Source: an uncultured Dehalococcoidia bacterium
GTDB lineage: Bacteria; Chloroflexota; Dehalococcoidia; Lucifugimonadales; CATQGZ01
Assembly: GCA_958295685.1 (NCBI GenBank)
Contig: OY282365.1
Coordinates: forward strand, 1,798,001 to 1,862,000
Length of the DNA stretch: 64,000 nucleotides
Direction: 5' to 3'
Shown: positions 42,639-51,500 of the stretch, one piece after another
How the letters are laid out: each line of letters opens with the position of its first letter
How positions within the stretch are numbered: the stretch's first letter is position 1
Translations under genes and position numbers: made by a program
Notes under the pieces: model-generated
Told to the model about the DNA's origin: nothing
Seen by the model: the letters and a program-made list of their open reading frames with translations, nothing else
Databases searched by the model: none

Positions 42639-43210
42639 GTCTGAATCAGGATTCTCAGGATTGGGAAAATTGGGAGGATGGGAGGCGTGGGCGATTCACG
42701 AGTCCCCTAGACGTTGGGGCGGCTGTCGGTGTGGGGGAATTGGGAGGATGGGGGGCGCGGGTGATTCACGAGTCCCCTAGACGTTGGGCGGCTGTCGGTC
42801 TGGGGGGATTGTCTGAATCAGGATTCTCAGGATTGGAGGATTTGCAGGATTGGGAAGATTGGGAGGATGGGAGGCGCGGGCGATTCACGAGTCCCCTAGA
42901 CGTTGGGGCGGCTGTCGGTCACGGGGAATTGTCTGAATCAGGATTCTCAGGATTGGAGGATTTTCAGGATTGGGAAAATTGGGAGGATGGGAGGCGTGGG
43001 CGATTCACGAGTCCCCTAGACGTTGGGGCGGCTGTCGGTGTGGGGGAATTGTCTGAATCAGGATTCTCAGGATTGGAGGATTTGCAGGATTGGGAGGATG
43101 GGAGGATGGGAGGCGCGGGCGATTCACGAGTCCCCTAGACGTTGGGGCGGCTGTCGGTGTGGGGGGATTGTCTGAATCAGGATTCTCAGGATTGGAGGAT
43201 TTGCAGGATT
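42639..43210. repeat. 120-bp tandem repeat array
   Basis: Units starting GTCTGAATCAGGATTCTCAG lie at 42639, 42811, 42931, 43051 and 43170, spaced 172, 120, 120 and 119 bp. The first interval contains an extra partial unit. Each unit has a run of GGATTGGGAGGATGGGAGG followed by GCGATTCACGAGTCCCCTAG and ACGTTGGGGCGGCTGTCGGT. The first unit begins at the outer end of element C, so the array seems to have grown from that end. No gene is supported here. Confidence 0.8.
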
Positions 43211-43266
43211 GGGAACTCGGAGCTTATGGATTCGGGCTTTTGGCGGGATGACGGTTGTTCGAGGGC

Positions 43267-43812
43267 CTATTTGTAGTAGACGGCGATATAGGCGTGGAAG
43301 AGGCCGAGCACGAGGGCCAGCACGGCGAGGATCACATGGACTACGACCCATGAGGCGGTGTAGGTCTTGCTGCGAATCCTGATTCCGACCGGGCTGGCGA
43401 CTCCTACGATGACGTTGGTCAGGAATATCCAACTCAGGACTGCCAGGTAGCCGTAGCCGGTCTGCACGCTGTGGACGTAGAAGAGGACGGGCGCGAATAC
43501 GCCGCTGCGTTGGTGCAGCACGACGACGCGGTGGATTCTCATGCCTCTCTGCCGCGCGATGAAGACGTACCATTGCCAGCAGACGTAGGTGAGCAGGCAC
43601 GCGCCGGTGGCGTACTTGTATGCGTCGATGTTCTGGAGTTGGGCCAGCCATTCCCATCGGAGTCCGGCGGCGTCCTGAATCACGTAGGCCAGCAGTAGAA
43701 CGATGCCTGCCAGCCGCCATTGCCATTGGGAGAGCCTCGATGAGATGAGTCCCCTTGGGCGGGCGGGGGGTCTGGAGCCGGCGCGTCTTTCGGCCTGCCC
43801 GGACGCGGTCAC
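43267..43812 (-). CDS. small b-type-cytochrome-like membrane protein
   Basis: The 181-residue protein has a basic N-terminus and four to five hydrophobic helices. His residues fall at helix ends in a heme-ligand-like pattern: IHRVVVLHQRSGVFAPVLFY then VHSVQTGYG (about 93-122), and VVVHVILAVLALVLGLFHAY near the C-terminus. It may be a b-type cytochrome passing electrons across the membrane. Its ATG overlaps the stop of the upstream Tll0287-like heme protein (ATGA), and the pentaheme cytochrome precedes that, so the three are one operon. The family could not be named. Confidence 0.65.
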   Translation of the reverse strand: MTASGQAERRAGSRPPARPRGLISSRLSQWQWRLAGIVLLLAYVIQDAAGLRWEWLAQLQNIDAYKYATGACLLTYVCWQWYVFIARQRGMRIHRVVVLHQRSGVFAPVLFYVHSVQTGYGYLAVLSWIFLTNVIVGVASPVGIRIRSKTYTASWVVVHVILAVLALVLGLFHAYIAVYYK

Positions 43813-44621
43813 TCTCCGGGCCGCCCGAGCTCCAGCAGCCGGCGCATGGTGCCGGCGGAGGTTCTCAGTTCCGCTTCTCTCATGAAGGCATCGGCAGAGG
43901 GCAGGTAGTAGCCGTCCGAGGGCCAGTCTTCACCCACGGCGGGCGGGTTCGGGAAGGCTGCGGCCTCGGCCAGGTATTCCTCGTAGGCTTCGCGGAATCC
44001 CCGGCGCAGGGCGCCCACCATCGACAGGGCCTCCTGGATGGTCACCTCCGAGTTTGGGTATGACCAGGTGACCGCGCCCATGACGTCGCCCAGCTTCCAG
44101 TCGGTCTTAGGGGATTCGGGGTCATTGTTGTGGCAGGTGACGCAGGGTTCGGCCACGGCGATGTCTGAGAACATGGCTGTGTGGAGGTTGACGTCTTCGT
44201 CCAGGAAGCGCTGCGGTTCGCCGGTCTTCTTGATTTCGGCGAAGTACGTCTGCTGAACGCCGGCGAATTTGTTGGCGTCGTTCAGCGGGAAGTCGGATCC
44301 CAGGAAGAGGTAGAGGGGGACATGGCTTCGGCGGAGGCTTTCCGCCGTCTCGCGGAGGAACAGGGCTGGCAGAGGGCCGGCATCGACGCCGGGGTCACGC
44401 CAGTCCTTGTCGAATACCAGCCCGCGCTCTTGGCCCGCGCCTACGATTTCCCTGGTCCACAGTTCGCGGACCGCGTCGTTTTCCGCTTCGAGGATCGCGA
44501 ACACTCCGGCGATGGGGATGGGGGGGCCGCCGGGCGTCTCCGTGTCGGGCGGCGGGGCGTTGGCGACGATGACGGCGACGATTGCGGCCGCGGCCACGAC
44601 TGCGCCGGCAGCCCACTTCAC
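43809..44621 (-). CDS. Tll0287-like (DUF3365) monoheme c-type protein
   Basis: The 270-residue protein has an N-terminal membrane anchor (WAAGAVVAAAAIVAVIVANA) and one c-type heme site CVTCHN (about 161-166) in the VAEPCVTCHN context of the Tll0287-like/DUF3365 domain, a PAS-like sensor or redox domain. The GTG start at 44621 is chosen because AAGGAGA lies 6 nt upstream and it gives a 4-bp GTGA overlap with the previous gene; a longer frame would begin inside that gene. It probably accepts electrons from, or senses the state of, the neighbouring multiheme cytochrome. Confidence 0.78.
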   Translation of the reverse strand: MKWAAGAVVAAAAIVAVIVANAPPPDTETPGGPPIPIAGVFAILEAENDAVRELWTREIVGAGQERGLVFDKDWRDPGVDAGPLPALFLRETAESLRRSHVPLYLFLGSDFPLNDANKFAGVQQTYFAEIKKTGEPQRFLDEDVNLHTAMFSDIAVAEPCVTCHNNDPESPKTDWKLGDVMGAVTWSYPNSEVTIQEALSMVGALRRGFREAYEEYLAEAAAFPNPPAVGEDWPSDGYYLPSADAFMREAELRTSAGTMRRLLELGRPGE

Positions 44622-45307
44622 TGTTCGTCTCCTTCCCGCGCGGCGCGTGGTTCGACGAACTTCTCGGACGAGTAGGGAGACGGGCCGCCCTCGAAGTAGC
44701 GCCATATCCGGTCTTCGGATACGCCGTCATCCAGACGGGTTGGCGTGATCATTTTGTGGTTTCCGTGGAAGTCATGGCATTGAAGGCAGGTGTTCCAGGA
44801 CTTGCTGCGGATGACGTCCGCATGTGTGGGGAAGATCGGGTCGTTCTTCAGCTCGGTGTCTTGGTGGCAGTGCGTGCAGTAGCCAATCGTCGACAGGGTG
44901 ACTCGTTTGCCTTGGTGTTCGGTGTGGCAGGCGACGCACTCGTAGGCCCTGATGTGCTTACGGGCCTCAGCGAAGCGCGGTTCGAGGAAGCGGGAGATGG
45001 GGTGCCGGTCATCGGGGCGCTCGTGGCAGTCGATGCAGTCGCCGCTCTCGACGTCTTTCGATCCGAAGCCGATTGTCTTATTGCGGAGTCCGAGCCAGTA
45101 ATAGACGTTCGAGCTCACCTGCTGGGCCGCGGTGCCTTTGACGGGGACGTGGCACTGTTCACAGCCGAGCCCCTCGTGTCCTGTGTTCATCGGGCCCTTG
45201 GCGACCAGGCTGTTCCTCTCCGGATAGGTAAGGAACGCCAGCATGAGCAAGCCCGCGGCGATACCAACGAGCAGTCCGAGGTTTCTCCACTGTATCAGCG
45301 AGGCCAT
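44618..45307 (-). CDS. pentaheme c-type cytochrome (NapC/NrfH-like or cytochrome c3-like)
   Basis: The 229-residue protein has an N-terminal membrane anchor (LGLLVGIAAGLLMLAFL) and five CxxCH heme motifs: CEQCH (about 49), CIDCH, CVACH, CTHCH and CLQCH. Extra His residues (HTEHQGK, HPISRF, HGNHK) could be distal ligands. It probably sits on the outer face of the membrane and carries electrons in a respiratory chain. The gene starts the three-gene heme operon and lies 205 bp after the end of the giant surface-protein gene on the same strand. The 45308-45512 gap has GTCAGTGG-type and GGCGTGTCCGC repeats only. Confidence 0.85.
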   Translation of the reverse strand: MASLIQWRNLGLLVGIAAGLLMLAFLTYPERNSLVAKGPMNTGHEGLGCEQCHVPVKGTAAQQVSSNVYYWLGLRNKTIGFGSKDVESGDCIDCHERPDDRHPISRFLEPRFAEARKHIRAYECVACHTEHQGKRVTLSTIGYCTHCHQDTELKNDPIFPTHADVIRSKSWNTCLQCHDFHGNHKMITPTRLDDGVSEDRIWRYFEGGPSPYSSEKFVEPRAAREGDEQ

Positions 45308-45512
45308 TCAGTGGTCAGTGGAGAGTGGTGAGTGGTGAGAGGTTCCTGACGTGAGGCGTGTCCGCAAGGGGGGGCCTTTCACTCCTCTCCGGCAAGGCGT
45401 GTCCGCCTCCTCCCTCGAGGAGTGAGAAGCGGTTCGGAGGCTTTCCTTCTCGCCCCGCAGTTGGGGGGGCTTCCCTCGGAGGGGGGGAGAGTCGGTTCGG
45501 CCGGCGTCGCAC

Positions 45513-48500
45513 TTAGAGGGCGCCGCCGGCGGCCTTTCCGAGGCCGAGGCGCGCGCGGTTCTTGATGGCGAGGGCCGCGGCGGCGGCGATGAGCATCGCG
45601 ACCAGCAGTATCCACAAGACGGGGCTGACGCCTCCGTCCGACGTGGACGGCGGCAACGCGGGCGGCGGGGTGGGGGCCTGCGCGATGCGAGGCGTGTCTT
45701 CGATGACGCGCGCGAGCGGGCCGCCCATGGCGTTCGGTGTGGGGGTCGGCTCAGGGGTCATGGCACCCGGGCCTGCGACGACGGCCGGCCGCTCCGGCGT
45801 CGGCGTGGGAATTGGGGTGCGCTCGACAGCGGGGGCGCGGGCGGGCCGGCCCATGTCATCAGCAGGGGGCACGCCAGCGGTAAGTTGGCTTTCCGTGGTC
45901 ACCGGCACAGGCGTGGCCGGCGCAGGCCCAGGCCCAGGCGCGGCTGGCGCTGGGGCGGCTGCCGGCGCGCCCGGTACAGGCGTGCCCGGTACAGGCGTTG
46001 GGGCGGCTGGCGCTGGGGCGGCCGGCACAGGCGCCGGCGTCGGCGCGGCTGGCGCAGGGGTCGGCCTGGCCGGTACAGGAGTCGGCGCGGCCGGCGCAGG
46101 GGTCGGCGCGGCCGGCGCAGGGGTCGGCGTGGCCGGCGCAGGGGTCGGGGTCGGCGGCGCCGGGGTCGGAGTCGGAGTGGCCGGCGTCGGGGTCGGGGTC
46201 GGCGGCGTCGGCTCATCCTCCTTAATTGTCACATCGATGTTGAAGGTTAGCGATACTTTGTCGCCATCGGTGTCGGTGGCCGTCCACGTGTACTCAGTCG
46301 TGTCCATGAGCGCGGTCGGAGCGCCGCCGAGCGCGTGGGTGGTCTCGTGCCGATTCACTCCGCTTGGCAGGGCAGGGTTGAGTGTGTAGATCAGCGCGCC
46401 ATCGCCGCCGCGAGCGGTGGGCAGGGTGAAGGCCGATATCCGCTCATGCTGGAACCAACTCATGTCGTCGATAGTCGTCGAGAACGTCGGCTTCAGGTCT
46501 TCAGCGACGGTTATGTAGAACGTCAGGTTCGCGCTGTCGCCGTCTTCATCCTCGACCTTCCAGGTGTACTTCGTCCGCCCCATGAAGTCGCTGGGCAAGC
46601 CGCTCACGCGGTGGTTGGAGTCCTTCGCCACCCCGCCTGGCAGGGCAGGGCTGAGTGTGTAGGTCCGCGAGCCGTCGCCGCCGGCCGCGGTGGGCAGGGT
46701 GAACGCGGTTATCGCCTTGTTCTGCGTCCAGGTCTGGTTGGGGATAGTCGTCGAGAACGTCGGCTTCATGTCTTCAGCGACGGTTATGTAGAACGTCAGC
46801 CTTGCGCTGTCGCCGTCTTCATCCTCGACCTTCCATGTGTACTTCGTCCGCTCCATGGATTCGCTGGGCCTGCCGCTCACGCGGCGGTTGGAGTCCTTCT
46901 CCACCCCACCCGGCAGGGCAGGGCTGAGGGTGTATGTCAGGGAGCCGTCGCCGCCGGCCGCAGGGGGCAGGGTGAACACCGGCACCTGCTCATTTTGAAT
47001 CCACCTCACGTCGTCGATGGTCGTCGAGAACGTCGGCTTCAGGTCCTCGAGTATGACGATTATTGGCGGCGGCCCGACCACCCTCGCCACCACCACCTCG
47101 ATGGTGAAGGTCAGCTCATCTTCGTCACCGTCGGCGTCGGTGGCCTTCCAGGTGTAGGTGGTCAGGGACTGCTGGGCCGTCGGCGTGCCGCTGACGGCGA
47201 ACGTGGTTGTGGTGGCTACGCCATCCGGCAGCGACGGGGTGAGTGTGTAGGTCAGGTCACCGTCGCCGCCAGTTGCGGCGGGGAGATCGAACGCGGTTAT
47301 CGCCTGGTTCTTCGTCCAGGACTGGTCGTCTATGGTCTGCGAGCCGAAGCTGGGACTCGAATCGGGTACCGGGTTCCTGATCACCACATCTACCACCTCG
47401 ATGGTGAAGGTGAGCTGCGCCGTGTCGCCATCGGCGTCGGTGGCCTTCCAGGTGTAGGTGGTCAGGGATTGCTGGGCCGTCGGCGCGCCGCTGACGCTGT
47501 ACGGGGTCGTCGTTGCCCGGGTTACGCCATCAGGCAGGTCTGGGGTGAGCGTGTAGGTCACCGGGGAGTCGCCGCCGGCTGCGGTGGGCAGATCGAACGC
47601 GGTTATCGTCTCGTTCTGCGTCCAGGACTGGTCGTCTATGGTCGTGGAGAACGATGGCTCGAGGTCTTCGGCTATGGTGATGGTGAAGGTGATCTGCGCC
47701 TCGTCGCCGTCGGCGTCGGTTGCCTTCCAGGTGTAGGTGGCCGCGGTCTGGTGGCCGGTCGGCGTACCGCTGACCTCGTGGCTGGCGTTCTTGGATACGC
47801 CGGCGGGCAGCGCGGGGCTGATCGTGTAGGTCAGCGGGGCGTCGCCGCCGGTTGCGGTCGGCAGGGTGAACGCGGTTATCGCCTGGCGCTGGGTCCAAGA
47901 CTTGTCGGCGATGGTGGCCGAGAAGGACGGGGCGAGGTCTTCGGCTATGGTGATGGTGAAGGTGATCTGCGCCTCGTCGCCGTCGGCGTCGGTGACTTTC
48001 CAGGTGTAGGTGGCGGCGGTCTGGTGGCCGGTCGGCGTGCCGCTGACCCTGTGGCTGGCGTTCTTGGATACGCCGGCGGGCAGCGCGGGGCTGATCGTGT
48101 AGGTCAGCGGGGTGTCGCCGCCGGCGGCCGTGGGCAGGGTGAAGCCGGTTATCGCCTTGTTCTGCGTCCAGGTCTGGCTGGCGATGGTCGTCGAGAAGGA
48201 CGGTACGCCGTCAACTGCTATGTCGAAGGTCAGGCTTGCGGTGTCGCCGTCGGCGTCCTCCGCCGTCCAGGTGTACTCCGTGCTCGCCAGCTTCACGGTC
48301 GGCGTACCGCTCACGCGGTGGCTGGCGTTCTTGGATACGCCTGCGGGCAGCGCGGGGCTGAGCGTGTAGGTCAGCGGGGTGTCGCCGCCGGTTGCGGTCG
48401 GCAGGGTGAACGCGGTTATCGCCTGACGCTGCGTCCAAGTCTGGTTGGCAATGGACTGCGAGCCGAACGTTGGGGCGAGGTCTTCGGCGATGGTTATGGT

Positions 48501-51500
48501 GAAGGTGAGCTCGACCGGGTCGCCGTCGGCGTCGGTGGCTTTCCAGGTGTAGGTGGCGGCGGTCTGGTGGCCGGTCGGCGTGCCGCTGATCCGGTGGCTG
48601 GCGTTCTTGGTTACGCCGGCGGGCAGCGCGGGGCTGATCGTGTAGGTCAGCGGGGTGTCGCCGCCGGTTGCGGTCGGCAGGGTGAACGCGGTTATCGCCT
48701 GACGCTGGGTCCAGGTCTGGCTGGGGATGGTCGTCGAGAAGGACGGCACGCCGTCAACTGCTATGTCGAAGGTCAGGCTTGCGGTGTCGCCGTCGGCGTC
48801 CGTTGCCGTCCAGGTGTACTCCGTGCTCGCCAGCTTCACGCTCGGCGTACCGCTAACGCGGTGGCTGGCGTTCTTGGATACGCCTGCGGGCAGCGCGGGG
48901 CTGAGTGTGTAGGTCAGGGAGCCGTCGCCGCCGGTTGCGGTGGGCAGGGTGAACGCGGTTATCGCCTGGCGCTGAGTCCAGGACTTGTCGGCGATGGTGG
49001 CCGAGAAGGACGGGGACAGGTCTTCGGCTATGGTTATGGTGAAGGTGAGCTGCGCCGTGTCGCCGTCGGCGTCGGTGGCCTTCCAGGTGTAGGTGGCCGC
49101 GGTCTGGTGGCCGGACGGCGTACCGCTAACTTGGCGCGTCGTGAGACTCCGAGTTACACCGTTGGGCAGCGACGGGCTGAGGGTGTAGGTCAGATTGCCG
49201 TCGCCGCCGTCTGCCTCAGGGAGGGTGAACGCGGTTATCGCCTGCCGCTGCGTCCAGGTCTGGCTGGGGATGGTCGTCGAGAAGGACGGCACGCCGTCAA
49301 CTGCTATGTCGAAGGTCAGGCTTGCGGTGTCGCCGTCGGCGTCCTCCGCCGTCCAGGTGTACTCCGTGCTCGTCAGCTTCACGGTCGGCGTGCCGCTAAC
49401 GCGGTGGCTGGCGTTCTTGGATACGCCTGCGGGCAGCGCGGGGCTGAGTGTGTAGGTCAGGTCACCGTCGCCGCCGGTTGCGGTGGGCAGGGTGAACGGG
49501 GTTATCGCCTGGCGCTGGGTCCAGGACTGGTCGGGGATGGACTGCGAGCCGAAGGTCGGCACGCCGTCCACCTCAATATAGAACGAGATCCCCATACTGC
49601 TATCTGCGTCGGACGCGCTCCACGTGTATTGCGTCCGGGACATCTCCCCGCTGGGAGTGCCGCTAACCCTGAATCTATCGTCGGTGGTGGTCGCTAAGCT
49701 CACGCCCTCGGGCAGCGCGGGGCTGAGCGTGTAGGTCAGCGATGCGCCCCCGCCGGTAGCCTCCGGCAGTAGGAACGCCGCTATCGCCTGCCGCTGCGTC
49801 CAAGACTTGTCGTCTATCATACCCGGGAGATCCAAGGGTTCATTCGGATCCCTGGTCTTGCGCTTACCCTCCGGGTCAGGAAGCGCATGTGCGACCACGC
49901 TCAGGCGGAACTCGAGGCTCGCGGTATCGCCGTCCTCGTCCGTCGCCGTCCAGGTGTACGTGGTGTGGTCCTTATAGGCGGTCGGCGTACCACTCACGCG
50001 GTTGGGGGTCGTGGTCGCGCCGAGGACTATGCCGTCGGGCAGCGCGGGGCTGAGGGTGTACGTCAGTCCGCCGTCGCCGCCGAACGCCAGCGGCAGATTG
50101 AAGTGAGTTATTTCACGGCCCTTCATGAAGTCTCTGTTGGCTGCGACCTCCGAGCCGAAGGACGGTACGCCGTCGATCTCGACGTCGAAGGTCAGGCTTG
50201 CGGTGTCTCCGTCGGCGTCCTCCACCGTCCAGGTGAACTCCGTGGTCGTGGCCGCCAGCGTGACGCTGGGGGCGCCGCTGACCGCGCTGACCGCGCGGGC
50301 CGTCGTGGTCGCGTCGCGGGCTACGCCTGTGGGGAGCGCGGGGCTGAGGGTGTAGGTCAGTTCGCCATCGCCGCCGTCTGCCTCAGGGAGGGTGAACGTG
50401 GTTATCCGGTCATACTGCCTCCAGGACTGGTTGGGGATGGCCGCCGAGCCGAACGACGGCTCGAGGTCTTCGGCTATGGTTATGGAGAAGGTGAGCTCGG
50501 CCGCGTCGCCGTCGGCGTCGGTGACTTTCCAGGTGTAGGCGGCGGCGGCCTGGTAGCCGGTCGGCGTGCCGCTGACGGCGTATGGGGTAGTGGTCGATAC
50601 GCCTGCGGGCAGCGCGGGGCTGAGGGTGTGGGTCAGGCCGCCGTCTCCGCCGGTTGCCTCAGGGAGCGTGAACGGGGTTATCGCCTTGTTCTGCGTCCAG
50701 GTCTGGTTGGGGATGGTCTGGGCGCCGAAGGACGGCACGCCGTCGACGCTGATGTCGAAGGTCAGGCTTGCCGTGTCGCCGTCCGTGTCCCGCGCCGTCC
50801 AGGTGTAGGTCGTGGTCGCCAGCTTCACGGTCGGCGCGCCGCTGATCTCGTGGCTGGCGTCTTTGGATACGCCGGCGGGCAGCGATGGGCTGAGGGTGTA
50901 GGTCCGCGAACCGTCTCCGCCGGTTGCCAGAGGCAGGGTGAAGGCGGTTATCGCCTGACGCTGGGTCCAGGTCTGGTTGGGGATGGACTGCGAGCCGAAG
51001 GTGGGTACGCCGTCAACCGTTATGGTGAAGGTCAGCTGGGCCGTGTCTCCGTCGGAGTCCTCCGCCGTCCAGGTGTAGGTCGTGGCTGCTTGCTTCGCGC
51101 TCGGCGTGCCGCTGATCCGGTGGCTGGCGTTCTTGGTTACGCCTGCGGGGAGCGCGGGGCTGAGGGTGTAGGTCAGGCTGCCGTCGCCGCCGGTGGCGGT
51201 GGGGAGGGTGAAGGCGGCTATCGCCTGCCGCTGGGTCCAGGACTTGTCGGATATGGTGGTCGAGAACGTTGGCGCCAGGTCCGAATTTATGGTTATGGTG
51301 AAGGTCAGCTGAGCCGCGTCTCCGTCGGCGTCGGTGACTTTCCAGGTGTAGGCGGCGGCGGTCTGGTGGCCGGTCGGCGTACCGCTGATCCGGTGGCTGG
51401 CGTTCTTGGTTACGCCGGCGGGCAGGGCGGGGGTGAGGGTGTAGGTCCGCGAACCGTCTCCGCCGGTGGCGGTGGGCAGGGTGAAGACGGTTATCGCCTG

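Larger units (their letters stand above)
42371..42650 (-). repeat. phased-repeat promoter element, copy C
   Basis: On the minus strand: CCTGATTCAGAC (42650-42639), promoter (42633-42605), ATG 42598, an array of ten 10-11-bp units, TGACACTTTTG and TGACACTTATC alternating (about 42432-42545), a core with plus-strand CGTAGCTGAGAGGG (from 42408), and an arm AAGTGTCACA (42384-42393) exactly complementary to the array unit TGTGACACTT (for example 42441-42450). It points toward the surface-protein gene starting at 42283. It shares 20+ contiguous bases with copies A and B in core and promoter regions. Confidence 0.72.

Noticed and set aside
42581..43138. A 185-codon plus-strand frame with perfect-looking 40-residue repeats
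   Set aside because: It comes from the 120-bp non-coding array, whose period is a multiple of three. There is no ribosome-binding site, and the same DNA repeats outside any frame.
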